Translations under genes and position numbers: made by a program
Shown here: in pieces, positions 11,151 through 22,845 of the stretch
How positions within the stretch are numbered: position 1 is the first letter of the stretch
How the letters are laid out: the number at the start of each line of letters is the position of its first letter
Notes under the pieces: model-generated
What the model saw: the letters and a program-made list of their open reading frames with translations, nothing else
Databases searched by the model: none
Told to the model about the DNA's origin: nothing
Assembly (NCBI GenBank): GCA_021186555.1
Contig: JAJKFL010000004.1
Coordinates: 27,122,406 to 27,186,405 of the forward strand
DNA from: Reticulitermes speratus
Lineage: Eukaryota; Arthropoda; Insecta; Blattodea; Rhinotermitidae
Reading direction: 5' to 3'
DNA: 64,000 bases

Positions 11151-13949
11151 GGAGAAAAGTATTTATGCAGTATTAAAAATTGCAGGTGAAGCAGCCTATA
11201 CAACAAGAAATTTTCAAAAGACCTTACCAAACATGCTTTCCTTTAGGGGTTTTCATTTTTAAGGATAGATAGTTTGTTAAGAACTGCTTGTCAATTATCT
11301 GTATGTCAATGATTTGTTTCAGCGAATAGCGGTAAAGTTCTTCTGTCTGTTTCTTCTTTAAAAGTTTGATTTGAGGCTGTCACAAATGAAGACGAAGGCA
11401 GCAAGCGTCTATGGAACGTCAGTAAAGAGTTTTCAGTCGACAAGGCGTAATAGTTCAGACGATTTTACTTTTAAGTCTCTAGTTCTGAGTTTCAGAGAAA
11501 ACAATTTGAGGGAAAGTTAACAGATGTTTTTAGCACATGTATGTCCGGACCAGGGGAGCCGGCAAGTGGGTGCAAGCCATTCTACCTGGACAACCTTGGG
11601 ATTTTGACATTTAATAGTAATTTATTAAATCGAACAATAAACAATCTACAAATCCAAAACTAAATATCTTACAGTTCCTACGGTGTAGTCTAAGGGTTAA
11701 TTAAAGATTTTACTTAAGTTACAATCATGTTACTGTCTTGTCCAGCTTTGATCATTAAAAAATCTGGTAACGTTACATATAGGTAATAAGGAACACCTTG
11801 TTAAATTTTATCCTGTCAGCGTTCTTGGTCTGAACAGTTGTCAGCAATGTGCACATGTTGGTATTACTTTCACTTTTGTAAACTAGGAGGTTTCACGACT
11901 GCGATTACACCGCTGTGCAGGTAAATGTTACACTGTTTTCGACATTGGGCTGGATCAGACACAGAATTTCTCTTTAAAGCTGCGGTTGTGGTAAGTCTGA
12001 CAAGAATGTTGATGCTAAAGCTGGGTGAATTGGTTTCCTTAGGAAGACGGTTTGAGAGAGACAGAGCGGACTGCTCAAGATGGATGATTTATATGGCTTC
12101 GTTTTATTTAATTTTAGTTTGAATTTACTTAGACTCTTACACAGACTCTTTGCGACTTTCAAGAGAAACATTCTTTTTGCGCAGTTCTTACTTCGTGTCA
12201 AATATTTCCTCCCATTCAGCTCATATCCGGCACACGTATTGAAGTTAGTGGCTGGAAGAATATTGTGTTGCACAACACTAACAAAATTCAGTGACTGGGT
12301 CTACAGAAAATCTTACGTGTTTCTCCCAAACCCACGTGATTTCTTTAAAAATTATTGTTGTACCAGTGAATGTGTAGTATTTGAATTTCGTAACATAGAG
12401 AGTTGTTTTTCTATTTATGTTACTATAAATTTGAGGGTAATATAAATGATGTGACGATTATGAACGTCATGTGGCTAATGTAGATCGATAAATGTATGCA
12501 TGGTTTGCTAGAAGAAAGTAATTGGAAAGTGATAAATATTGCTATTTAGAGACACGTAACAAGCAACTAACGCAGCATATTCAAATATGGTGTGGCTTTA
12601 ATTATTGTATAAGTGTGCGATTTTTTCTGTGAGAAATTTATTTTGAATAGTATAACAGCAAACTTGTGGCCTTGAAATATTGTTGATTTGACCTTCAGTT
12701 TTCGTGAATTTTGTGTATGAGATGTTTCCTTATTCCCCACTGATAATGTGACTAACCGAACGACCATTCAATCGCAAAACCAAACAAGCAAGCAACCAAC
12801 CAAACAAACAAACATTAGCCCAAACATCCGACTGATGAAACAGCCCACCGACCAACCGACTGGCCAACCAAAACGCTGACTTGCTAATTCACTTTTTCAG
12901 GAACGGCCAAGGCACTCAACTACCGCATAAAACGCATACAGTTTTTTTTAATTTTCTAAGTGTTCAGTATACTCTACAAAGTCGAAAATCTTTTCGATAC
13001 CTGACCAATCACCCCCATGTGAGTAGACCACATGTCTTTATGGCGTGCCCTGGAAGAACATTACCTTTACCTGTACAAGTACTAACCTACTTAAACCACA
13101 CCTGGTGTAATCTTTACCGTTCCTCCTACAAAACAGGCGACTGAACACCGACAGAAGAACCGACGTCAGGATGTGTAATTGATCCAGTAATACCGCTTGA
13201 AAGCTGGAGGGGCGCTTCAGTTATCACCAGCAACTCGAATCGCCTGTCCTGTACCTCAGTGTGCGATCACTAATTTAGATCGGACTGTTACATGAATTTG
13301 CACTCTTCCCAGTGCGGTAGAAAGACAATGAAATTTGGAATCTTGTACCATTTTGAAGGAATAGTTAGGGACTTGTGGCTTGGTAATTGAAACTCAGAAC
13401 CCTCTTGGCAATTTCGATGTTTGATTTGGATTTTACGGAAATATGCTTAGCATATACGAGGCTTACAAAAATTACTACTTAAGAATTTCCGTCAAAGACT
13501 CTGTACACCCAGGTTCACGAGTTTGTTGACTGGGATGCTGGTCCCTTGAAAGATTCTGTAGTGGGTTTCAGTTTGCTTCGTGCCTGCTACATTTAATTCC
13601 AAAGAAGCCATGGTTATTAACCATTTGAAGCACAGTAGTAATCATATGTACCACTTGATTTTAATACAAGTAGTAACTAGCGGTCTGTATAATGGATATG
13701 CCACATGCTTGCTGTAAAGCAGGAATTGAGTCTTTGGATGTCAATATAATATATTTTATGCTTTAAATAGTTAAATATTTGCTTATTTTAAAGGATACTA
13801 AAAACTCCGCTGGATATTTAACGCAACTTATTTATTTATAAAGGACAGTGTTTCTTGAAAATTCAGTATCATTAGCGCATTACATGAATCTGTCTTCCAC
13901 TTCCGTGAGTCAATTACAACAAATTTAGAAGCTGTTTAAATGTCATTAG
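11151..13949. other. No gene recognised; CAAA-rich tract inside
   Basis: The largest frame (12080-12445, plus, 121 codons) overlaps a 99-codon minus-strand frame and has no domain I know. No SINE or LINE fragment was recognised in this 2.8 kb. Confidence 0.4.
12773..12870. repeat. CAAA/CCAAC low-complexity tract
   Basis: Irregular repeats of CAAA, CAAG, CCAA and CCGA, probably a decayed microsatellite. Confidence 0.7.
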
Positions 13950-14025
13950 TAAAAAGAGCTTATTGTGGAAATTATGTTGTTAGAGCTCCTAGCATCATAA
14001 GATTGTGTTGTTCGAACTCCTATTA
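13950..14025. repeat. Degenerate 31-bp repeat, first cluster
   Basis: Two units built on TTGTTAGAGCTCCTAGCATC and TTGTTCGAACTCCTATTAC. The same unit appears four times near 15073-15200. Confidence 0.5.
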
Positions 14026-14496
14026 CATGTTCATTATTTTATCCGTCTCGCTGCTCCAATCTGCCGTGAGTCGGGGTACACGCGTTGTGGTTCAGTGCAC
14101 TGCAGTTTCTATTAGGTTCTTACTAATCGTATTCAAGAAGCCGAGGGAATGGTTTCCCTCGGCTCGGTGACACGCCCCAGATCTAATAAACACATTGTTT
14201 ATTGAACGTCGAAGTTCTGCTGGTTAAATTACAGACATCACATCTTGAAAGCCTTTTTCATATAAGTTCAGTGCGATGATAGGGTCTAATTACTGTACAA
14301 TATATCCCTTAATGCGCACCACAAAACTCGCACGGGTTCAGGTCTTGGGAACTGGAAGGCTAAAATTACCTTGTTTTTATCTTTCGCTAAAACCTTACCT
14401 AAACGACGCACAAAAAAGGTTTACTATGTGAGTTTATTGTGTTATCATGCTGGAAAAATGCGTGGAACCTGCCGTAATCAGAGAGGTGTTAAAATG

Positions 14497-14600
14497 CCGT
14501 CAAAATGATTTCAGACTTCCGCCGCGATGTTGATGAGATCTGCGCTCTTCTGCGATATTACGCGGCGTCGTGTGGATGTTGTTAAAGTGTGTGTAACACA
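14497..14600 (-). mobile_element. Foldback family G, single-arm fragment
   Basis: On the plus strand ATGATTTCAGACTTCCGCCG, GATGTTGATGAGATCTGCGC, TATTACGCGGCGTCGTGTGG match the outer arm of the foldback at 53445-54004. The fragment stops before the hammerhead-like motif, so it is a truncated copy. Confidence 0.7.
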
Positions 14601-15072
14601 ACCGTGTGAATTTATAGTCTCATGAAAAATTGGGCCCAGTAATCCTAGTTATACTCACAGAGCACGTTACAAAACCTGAAACGTCATGTAATGGCACTTC
14701 ATTGACTACCATGGAATATTCTACAGACCATCACCAGAGTTCAGATATCCACTGAGATAAAACCTAGCTTCGTTGCTAAACAGAACCAGTGTGGGGTCTA
14801 TCTCTCTAGCATACACCACACGAAGGTACCAGTTCACAAATTTCAATCTTGCTTTATTTTGTGTTGTAGACTGTATGAACCACAGTTCTTTTATATAGGT
14901 TCAAATGTAGTAGTTCTTTTTCCTCTCTGCAACGAGGCAAGTGTGGGCGGACCGGTAACTGGTCTCATTTCCATGCGATAAGCGATTGGACAGGAAGTGA
15001 CAAACGATGAGGGGCAGATAAAATGAGGACTCTTTATTAGAACGCTGTATTGCTAACGCGCTTAATATTAAA

Positions 15073-15200
15073 ATGTTGTGTTTTCAGGCCTCCTGATCTT
15101 AGAAAATTTTGTTGTTGGTGCTCCTAATATTACGAGCATTGTGTCGCTAGAGCTCCTGACATTAGAAGACGTTGTTGTTAGAGTTAATTACTGTAGAATA
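15073..15200. repeat. Degenerate 31- to 33-bp tandem repeat, second cluster
   Basis: Four consecutive units share a core like TTGTTNGAGCTCCTNACATT followed by AGAA or ACGA. The units differ at about a quarter of positions. Confidence 0.5.
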
Positions 15201-15639
15201 TTCTACGTTTGTTGGTGAGGTCGTATAAGTTTGTGACTTGGCAATAACCTGCTTTACCTACATAATATTTGTCAATAATTTAAAAAGTCTGTACGTAAAT
15301 ACTATAATTTTTCCTGCATTCGCTTTCTAAGTCTGAAGCCAATCACTTCGAAACTTACTTTCCTAATCGTAAAATATTTCACAATTACGTTTGGAGAGGG
15401 GTGACGTTTCTTACAGGGATATAAGGGATTAGCAGCCAGTGAGGACAATGTAAGGAAAGTACTTCCGAGTTTCCGAACGCGAAAGTTGAATGAAAAAGCT
15501 TCAGCAAAAATATCTTGCCTGGAATCATAAATAACTTCCCCAACTGCAGGATATTTCTTTCTTGTTTCCCTGACAACCTAAGAGAGAGGAACTTTATGTT
15601 AAAGTGGCTACACCACAGAAATACAGGCAGTTGTCTTCA

Positions 15640-15930
15640 GCTTACATGACGAGAATTTTAGCTGTTATGTTATATGGATGCGGAGTATGTTTCTCATCCT
15701 ACTGTTAAAAAACTGAGTTTTTTTTAGCACAGGGTGTTCAGGAGGATACTTGTACCTAGGAATAGGAAAGTAACAAGAAGTTTGCAAAAAAATATAAAAT
15801 GAGGGAATATATAACGAGTTTTAATAAAGTTACGATTTGTAAAGTGCCTATAAAATTTTGTTCCGGTAATTTAAAGGAATAGACATCTTGGAAGATCTAG
15901 GTGTAGATAGAAATGGATTTCAAAATGTAT
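15640..15930 (+). pseudogene. LINE F reverse-transcriptase remnant
   Basis: Plus-strand frames give MLYGCGVCFSSYC, then HRVFRRILVPRNRKVTR, MREYITSFNKV and RNRHLGRSRCR. These correspond, in order, to LYGCETW, LRVFENRVLRKIFGPKRDEVT, LHNEELHDLY and KRPLGRPRRRWEDNIK of the LINE F tail. It is frame-shifted and has stops. Identity is low but the order and spacing are right. Confidence 0.5.
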
Positions 15931-16947
15931 TGTGTTATGGTGTCTGGATTTAACTGGTTTGCCATCAGATCCAGCGACCGTCTCTATTTTCACAATGTGA
16001 CGTGTATGCACTGTATAGGTTGCTGGGAATAAATTATTCTTGGGGTCATGCTATGGAATGTTTTATAATGTAATGCTTTATTTACAAGTGCGTGTAATTA
16101 TGCATGAGTATTTCGTCTTAGTCTGATCTAATGTATTTAAGTCCCAGGGTGCAACGGGTAGCTTGAACGTAGCCAAGCACATAAAGAGGATAAGGTATTC
16201 TCAGTTCCACGAAAAGGTGAATATATAAAGACCTGGGGGCACGCGTTTTCTGGAATAGCTCACCTAACATTTGGGACCTGTCACCGTTTACCTTGCCTTC
16301 TGTCAGTGAAACGAGTAGTGTCTGCTGTAGGGCGGGGGGCATAGGGTAATAAGGGAGGGAAAGATGTTGATCCCCGCAGAGACTTGTATCTTTTACTGTA
16401 TTTAGAACGAACTGAAAGCGAACAGAACATGTCTGAGAAAGAGAAGTCTTTTTTTTTAAGTTGTGTGTACATGAGGTACCCATTAAGAACGTGCCTTCGC
16501 TATGAATGCCAACGAGAGGTGGGACGTGTGACAGGCATCTTATAGCTCTTTGTTTTGTACTTGCTGTCAGCTACTCTGTTCCTCAGCTTGTAAAATTGTT
16601 TTCCGTAATCTACGAGAAAGCTTTGTTTTATAACTTTTCCGACTTTGATCAAGTAGAAACTGAAGCTCTCCTTCTTAAACCAGGCTTTTCAGATCACTCT
16701 GCGGTATAGTGTGTCTGTGCATTATTGTTTCCAAGTTTTGAATCTTTGGATCGATGTTTACTAAATTTGGTACGAGCGTTATGCTGTTGCCTGCCACACA
16801 CGACCTGACGCTTGAATAGAGGACTACATTTAAGAATAAAACAAATTTCTTTTCGTTGCTGTCTGAATGCAGCATTTTCTTTCGTTCTTGATGTAGGATT
16901 TTAGAGTGGTCTATGTAAGAATTTAATCTGTTTACCGCATGAGATGA
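15931..16947. other. No gene recognised
   Basis: A 121-codon minus-strand frame (16118-16483) overlaps a second frame (16281-16472) and has no domain I recognise. I take it as a chance frame. Confidence 0.4.
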
Positions 16948-17663
16948 TTTTTTTTCTTTTTTGGTGAAGGGCCCCGCAGCAGAAGCTACGGACGCACCGC
17001 AGCCTTGAAGGCTTATTGTGCAAACGTGTAATGAAGATCATAGTTTTTTCGTTTTTTCCTTGTAATGGAGCACCGGTAGCCGATCCCAGTGGCCGCGCGG
17101 TCTAAGGAGTGGGTCTGCGGCCGCTCGCTTACTGGGATCGTGAGTTCGAATTCCCACCGGGGGGCATGGATGTTTGTGTTGTGTTTGTTGTAAGGACGGT
17201 AGCATGGAACGTAAAGTGACATGAAGGACGAAAAGGATTTAAAAAGTACAAAAATGGATCAAAGGGGAAAAACCCCGGACAGACAAAAAAAAATCCCACC
17301 GGGGGCATGGATGTCTGTCTCTTGTGAGTGTTGTGTGATGTCAGGTAGAGGTCTCTGCGACGAGCTGGTCCCTCGTCCAGAGGAGTCCTACCGACTGTGG
17401 TGTGTCTCAAATGTGTGTGACCATGAAACCTCGACGAAACGAGGAGGCCCAGGCCCATATAGGGCTGTCGAGCCATGGAGGGGGGGGGGGGGGGAAATGA
17501 GCAACGGTGGAATGAAATTGATAGGGGAAAACTGAAGTACTTGGGGAAAAACCTGTCCCAATGCCACTTTGTCCACCACAAATCCCATATGGACTGACCC
17601 GGGATCGAACCCGGGCCTCCGCGGTGAGAGCCCGGCGACTAACCGCCTGAGCCATGGCACGGC
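16948..17663 (-). mobile_element. SINE family A split by a SINE C insertion
   Basis: The minus-strand family A element occupies 17511-17663 (head and body, with GGCCGTGCCATGGCTCAGGC and B-box GGTTCGATCCC) and 16948-17079 (tip AGCTTCTGCTGCGGGGCCC and A-rich tail). The break holds the family C element at 17080-17496. The A sequence on both sides of the break repeats as ATGGAGCACCGGTAG (17065-17079) and ATGAGCAACGGTGG (17497-17510), an imperfect target duplication that dates C after A. Confidence 0.9.
17080..17496 (+). mobile_element. SINE family C dimer, nested in SINE A
   Basis: The head CCGATCCCAGTGGCCGCGCG runs through a B-box-like GAGTTCGAATTCCC. It is followed first by the variant body (17180-17290: AAGGACGGTAGCATGG, AAAGTGACATGAAGG) ending in an A-run. 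Then comes a second unit that restarts at CCCACCGGGGGCATGGATGT without a head and carries the standard body (CTCTTGTGAGTG, GTCAGGTAGAGGTCTCTGCG, CCAGAGGAGTCCTACCG, GAGGAGGCCCAGGCCC). The end is a run of about 15 G. The repeated CACCGGGGGCATGGATGT at the junction suggests template switching or tail-to-body fusion. Confidence 0.85.
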
Positions 17664-18410
17664 CTGTGAGATGATGGTTACGTCCATGCACTCCAGAGAT
17701 GTGGACATAAAGGCCTATAGGTTTTTATGTGAAGTGTGTTATGTACGATTTTAAAGAAAACCACGTATATGGCTCGATCTTAAAACACTTCCCAATATCA
17801 AATTTCTGTAAGATCTCCCTTTCTCGAGTGTCTGTGTTCTTGCAGTCGGACGGAAGGGAGGACAGAGCGAATTCAGTAGGCGTTCCGAAAGGATGCGAAC
17901 GGACCTAAAATGAGAACCAAAATTATTTCTGCATAGCGAGTGCCGATGTCCGATAATGTGGTCGTCGCATCCATTCAGGAATAATCGTTACAAAATAAAT
18001 TCAACGAAGTGGCTTTCCCAAACATAGTTAGGCCAATGTTACTATTATAGCGTGAAATCTAATGAGTTTAACTGAATTGCAGCAACACAAAAAGGTAATA
18101 GTCCTTCGAGAGCACAAAGTTATGTTGATATTTACAGTCTCGTGTTTGATATGCACCAGTGGAATTTGTCGCTGGCCCGTAGATATGGCCCTTCCTGCGT
18201 GTAAACACATTCTGGTTGGTCACAGAGTGACCTCTGTCTAGCGGCAGTTGGGAGTTAATTGCAAAGTGACATTACCCGTGACAAAATTTCTTGTCAAAGA
18301 CTACCGTTACGGAGCTTTACACTTATGCATATCCTTCGTGCATATGGTTGTCATACGCAGCTCGCAAGTGTTAGCCTTTACGATGGAGCGTTTTGTAGTC
18401 GAAGACTAAA
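17664..18410. other. No feature recognised
   Basis: Nothing beyond 60-codon frames; no repeat copy found. Confidence 0.45.
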
Positions 18411-18668
18411 GGTAAAGATCACCCCATGACATACCTATGTGGGCACAGAGGGGAGGTCGAGTTATAGATAGCACCAACCCATTCGCAACCCGGCACTATA
18501 AGAAGGTGGGTGGTCAGCACCTCGTTCCGGCCGCCTTACCCACGAGAATGACCCGGTATCCACTGTGTCGGGGGTATAGGTAGGCCTCGGGGCCGGTGTG
18601 GACGGCACGGAAAATTTCGCCTCACCGGAATTCGACCTTCGGACCGTCCATCCCGTAGCAAATGAAGA
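18411..18668 (-). mobile_element. SINE family B, 5'-truncated
   Basis: Minus-strand copy with the body intact in outline: TGGACGGTCCGAAGGTCG, GCCCCGAGGCCTACC, the CGGCCGG block, TGACCACCCACC, and the GGTAAAG-type tail on the left. The A-box part of the head is missing; it ends within GCTACGGGATGG. Confidence 0.75.
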
Positions 18669-18744
18669 GTATCAGTTTAAATTCTGCTTTATTCATTTTT
18701 ATGTAGAAGTAATGTAAGGAGTGTCTGAAGGGACGATGCCATTA

Positions 18745-18925
18745 GGAGACAAAGGTATATGCGTCAGAATATTATTAAAACGAATCTTAAGAGAATATGG
18801 CGTGAATGTGGATTGGATTCATCAGGCTCAGGATAGGGCCTAGTGACTATCCGTTTTGAAGAAAATAATAAACTTTTGGGTTTTGTTAAAGACTGGGAAT
18901 TTGTTGATCAGCTGGGCTATTTTCA
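18745..18925 (+). mobile_element. LINE F 3' fragment
   Basis: Plus-strand pieces AATATTATTAAAACG, GTGGATTGGATTCATCAGG, CTCAGGATAGGGCCTAG and a 3' UTR-like GGGAATTTGTTGATCAGCTG match the LINE F end in order. Not coding. Confidence 0.55.
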
Positions 18926-19154
18926 GCTACTGATAAAAACTTCCAGTCCCATGAAGTTAGTTGTAAGGTTCAAATTGTCTGATCAAAAGTGAGGAATTAC
19001 TTTTGTTTCCAGATATTATCATTAGAATATTACTTTTGTTCCACCTTTAGGATATTTCAGTGGAAATGACGCCGTATCCTTATCTATATTCGTTTATTTT
19101 GGGATTGGTCATGCTTGAAATGGACGGATGGTTGGACAGAATTTGGAATTGTAG

Positions 19155-19380
19155 ATAATTATTATTGTATAAAGTTTTTCGGAAAACATGAAGGCAGGAG
19201 ACCACTTGCAAGATCTGTTTGTACCTGGGAGGATATCAAAATGGATCTTAAATGAACTGTGCTTAAGTTTCCGCTGTCTGTATTCAGTGTGTTCCAAGTA
19301 GGGTCCAGGTTCTTCTGAACACCGTCATGAAACTTGGGTTACATAAAATGTTTGAATATTCTTGAGAAGAGGAACGGAAT
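19155..19380 (+). mobile_element. LINE F 3' fragment
   Basis: Plus-strand matches include ATGAAGGCAGGAGACCACTT, ATATCAAAATGGATCTTAAA and GTTACATAAAATGTTTGAA followed by TTCTTGAGAAGAGG. The order agrees with LINE F, but decay is strong. Confidence 0.45.
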
Positions 19381-19807
19381 TTAGATTTGCAAGGACTCTG
19401 CTTCCTGGAGCCAGGTACTGATTATCGCTGACTTTAGGCTCAGTTCTCGCGGTATAATTGTTATCTGTACGTTTCTGTACTTGAAGATTCTTCTATAAAT
19501 TTTACAAATTTTCACTACAATAAATATTATAATGAAGTCATACGAGGGCGTTGGTCTGATGAAAAAAGCCACTAAATGTTTTCTAGAAACTTCAGAGAAA
19601 ATGAATTTTACGTTTTATGGAAAATTAAATTGTTATATTTCAATGAATGAACCCCGTAAAAGCCCAATTATTGGTTTGCCTTTCGGAAAATTATGTCACA
19701 CATTTTATCTTTTAATATAATTATTACAGTAACAAACATAGAAAAGTATATTTCACTCTTATCAATAGTACAGTCACATCCAGCACATACACTTCCAAAA
19801 CGGACTC

Positions 19808-19847
19808 AGGCTACCGGTTTCAGCTTCAGGGAGCCATCATCAGGCTT
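19808..19847 (-). ncRNA. Hammerhead-like motif, foldback 2 left arm
   Basis: Minus strand: AAGC, core box CTGATGA (19837-19843), TGGCTCCCTGAAGCT as helix II region, GAAAC (19817-19821), CG, GTA, GCCT. The outer stem has one mismatch; the other copies have AGGC/GCCT in full. The core boxes are both intact here. Confidence 0.48.
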
Positions 19848-20347
19848 ATGACAGAAACTATGAAAAACAAACGCCATGCAGTTTGTAAGAGGAAACTCCA
19901 CCCTTTTTTTACAATTACATATATAAAATGTATATCAATATATAAATGTGCGGCCTAAGAAAAGTGTCCTTTAAAATGTAGATATAAAATATATAAAATA
20001 TAAAAACATATATGTATAAAAATTTGAATATACAAATATGAATATAAAAATGTAGTCAGACCGTAAGATGTGGATGTATGTGCGGCTGTACTAATGTACA
20101 AACCAGTGTCAATCCTGTGCTGCCGCTCATAATCATCATACGGTCTGACTTCATTTTTGTATTCATATTTTTATACTTATATGCTTTTATATTTAATATA
20201 TTTATATCTACACTTTAAAGTACACTTCTCTTAGGCAGCACATTTTTTATATATCGATATACATTTTATATATGTAATTGTAAAAAAAAAGGGGGAAGTT
20301 TTCCTCTTACGAAATGCGTGGAGTTTGTTTTTCGTAATTTCTGTCAC

Positions 20348-20386
20348 AGGCCTTATGATGGCTCTTTGAGCTCAAACCGGTAGCCT
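20348..20386 (+). ncRNA. Decayed hammerhead-like motif, foldback 2 right arm
   Basis: AGGC (20348-20351) and GCCT (20383-20386) pair fully. The boxes are CTTATGA, with G5 changed, and CAAAC, with G12 changed. Helix II would be GGCTC/GAGCT. Two core changes predict no activity. Confidence 0.35.
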
Positions 20387-20515
20387 GATTACGTTTTGAA
20401 GGTTCATGTGTTGGTTGTGACTGTACTATTGATAAGTGTGAAATATATTTTTGCATGTACATACCAACGGGGATGTCTAATTTAAAAAAAATAAAAATAC
20501 AGTCTGATGTGATAC

Positions 20516-20552
20516 TGAAAGTGATTTTGCCGAAACGTCAGTTAAGGTTTCT
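20516..20552 (+). ncRNA. Possible decayed hammerhead-like motif
   Basis: CTGAAAGTGATTTTGCC, GAAACGTC, then AGTTA, 34 bp beyond the end of foldback 2. The second box matches the GAAACGTC form seen at 53880-53921. The first box is altered and the outer stem is weak. Confidence 0.2.
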
Positions 20553-20559
20553 TTTTTCA

Positions 20560-21930
20560 TGACATCTGCGTAGTGTTCAGCAATGATATTATCGCCATAG
20601 GTGAAAAGTTAAAAATATCAGATACTGAGATCTCTCTGGGGGTTACCCGAAGCTGGAACGTATCTTAATTGTAGTTTCGAGATGCTTCAGTAACACGTTT
20701 CTTGATTTTTTTTTATTCCTGGAGCCGAAATATCGGACAAATATTTTTAAACACTACGATAACTCGTGTCGTAGGCTTTTTCAGTTCACTGTACATAGTT
20801 ATCTGTTGATCGCAATCGGTACGCTTGAACATTCTCACTTAATGGAAAAGATTAATTTTAGGAAATGCAGTGCATTGATGCGTATTAAATTCGGCTCACT
20901 CATGATGAAGACCAAGGAAACGCTTTTGAGTTGATGAAATGTCAGATTAGTTGACATTAGGGTTTTAGTTAATGGGGAAAATGAAAGAAGATAAATTTAT
21001 ATGCTTTTAGTTTATTAATAACAATTGCTGGTGCCTTGGGGGAATGAACAAGATGAAAGAAGAACCGCACTTCGGACTGAACAGGCACTCATGTGGAATG
21101 CTTTGTGTTTTCCAATAATAATCTCGAAAGAACAAGTCAGTACTTTGTAGGACTTCTCTAATATTTCATTATACCGAGCGCAACACCCGACTTAATTACC
21201 GTACGAAAAATTATTTCACTCCATTAGGAAGGCATTTTACACGAAGCTGATGGTCGCTTACTTTGTCAAGTAGTTCCACGCCTTTTGTGTGATCGGAAAT
21301 TCATTACCATGCTCACAAGAATCCGCTACTGACCAAATTCTGAGCAAGATGAACTCCACGCTTGACAAATTATATCTCTCAAGATATATTTTAGGGTCAT
21401 TATGCCACACATGCCTAGGTTCAAAAACAGGCTCAATTCAGTCAGGTTTACCTGCTGGAACTTTGTAAAAAATTTTCATTTAATTGATTCTTCATCGCAA
21501 GGTTTTGTCCTCTTTATTTGGACACATTCGTATTTGAAGAAGGGCATGTTTTATAAACGTCCTCATTACATAAGTGTCAGAATCCCGTGACATCCAGCAT
21601 TACCGTCAGCATTTTGTTCTTAAACATCAGTAGGAGATCCGTTTGAAAATCAGCCGACTGTTCTTAATGAGACGTGTCGTGGGTTTTATCAATTATTCCT
21701 GCCTAATGTTGGAATGCTTAATTGAAATAGGCCACTACTGTATTCTTTCATATTGTTACGAAATCTGTTTTACTAGTTATCCAACCATTCGACTGTAGAT
21801 ATTTTCAGTAGGAGCGCAACCAAAGAGGGTGCCGAGGTGCAGCCCCTCCCCAAATCAAAATTTTAAAAAATCACAGATTTTTATTTACCCTTCAGCCGAA
21901 ATTAGCCACTGAAATCGGATGATGGCTGGT
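20560..21930. other. No feature recognised
   Basis: Only short frames up to 62 codons; no repeat copy recognised. Confidence 0.45.
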
Positions 21931-21942
21931 AAATTTGAGTTT

Positions 21943-22226
21943 GGCCGTGCCATGGCTCAGGCGGTTAGTCGCCAGCCTTCCACTGCGGAGGCCCGGTTTC
22001 GATTCCGGGTCAGTCCATGTGGGGTTTGTGGTGGACAAAGTGGCACTGGGACAGGTTTTTCTCCGAGTTGTCGGTTTTCCCCTGTCAATTCCATTCCACT
22101 GGTGCTCCATTACTTGTAAAACTTGGTAAAATACTGCTCATCTTCATCTTCATCATAGGGTTGCACAAGTCTTAAGGCTGTGGTGCGTCCGTAGCATCTG
22201 CTGCGGGGCCCTTCACCATGTAAAAA
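21943..22226 (+). mobile_element. SINE family A, full length
   Basis: Starts GGCCGTGCCATGGCTCAGGC, with B-box-like TTCGATTCC, body GGACAAAGTGGCACTGGGAC and tip GCATCTGCTGCGGGGCCC plus an A-run. A near-perfect 12-bp duplication flanks it: AAATTTGAGTTT (21931-21942) and AAATTGGAGTTT (22227-22238). Confidence 0.92.
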
Positions 22227-22552
22227 AAATTGGAGTTTTAAAAAATAAAACAGAAAGTTAGAGAGTCTTAGATGAACTTAAACAACGAAGAAGATTAGTC
22301 CTTGTGGTTTATTAGCTGAGTCTGGGAATATGTAGTTACATTTATGTGTATATAAATGCAATTACAAACAATATTATGTGACGTTTATACTTACGACATG
22401 ATTTCTACAACATAGTTTTTAAAATCAAACATAAATTACATGTAGGTTCAGGGTCAGGCCCCTGCTCCAACAAATGAAAACTTCTGGTTGCGCGCCTGAT
22501 TTTCAGTTACTGACAGCGGCGATAAATAGAACACATGACTAACAACGTATTA

Positions 22553-22845
22553 GGCCGTGCCATGGCTCAGGCGGTTAGTCGCCGTCTCCCATTGCGGAGG
22601 CCCGGGTTCGATCCCGTGTCGGTCCATGTGGGATTTATGGTGGACAAAGTGGCACTGGGACAGGTTTTTTCCCCGAGTACTTCGGTTTTCCCCTGTCAAT
22701 TTCATTCCACCGGCGCTCCATTACTTGGAGAAATGAAAAAACTCATTACCTTTCTCTTCATCTTCATCACAGGGTTGCACAATAAGCCTTAAGGCTGCGG
22801 TGCGTCCGTAGCTTCTGCTGCGGGTTCCTTCACCACAAAAAAAAA
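22553..22845 (+). mobile_element. SINE family A, full length
   Basis: Second plus-strand copy, about 330 bp after the previous one. It has a well-kept head with GGGTTCGATCCC, the body to GTTTTCCCCTGTCAATTTC, tip TAGCTTCTGCTGCGGG and a nine-A tail. No clear target duplication. Confidence 0.92.

Larger units (their letters stand above)
19744..20482. mobile_element. Foldback element 2, first copy
   Basis: Long inverted repeat, arms about 19744-20070 and 20130-20482. The outer arm has AGTATATTTCACTCTTATC, AATAGTACAGTCACA and CCAGCACATACACTT on the left, and their complements on the right (GACTGTACTATTGATAAG). Inner arms are AT-rich (TATATAAAATGTATAT). The right end carries an extra CATACCAACGGGGATGTC also seen at the left end of the second copy (30003), so this is part of the element. 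Hammerhead-like motifs lie at mirror positions. No coding frame exists. Confidence 0.85.

Noticed and set aside
12080..12445. 121-codon plus-strand frame
   Set aside because: Phe- and Leu-rich from T-rich DNA, antiparallel to a 99-codon frame, no domain.
15733..15755. CAGGGTGTTCAGGAGGATAC as an end of the 52654-type element
   Set aside because: Only about 15 bases agree and it lies inside a LINE F reading frame; probably coincidence.
16118..16483. 121-codon minus-strand frame
   Set aside because: Overlaps another frame on the same strand, no domain, no start or splice context; length is expected by chance in 64 kb.
17129..17581. 150-codon minus-strand frame, longest in the window
   Set aside because: Runs across the nested SINE C and the G-run; proline tract comes from poly-G. 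Not a gene.
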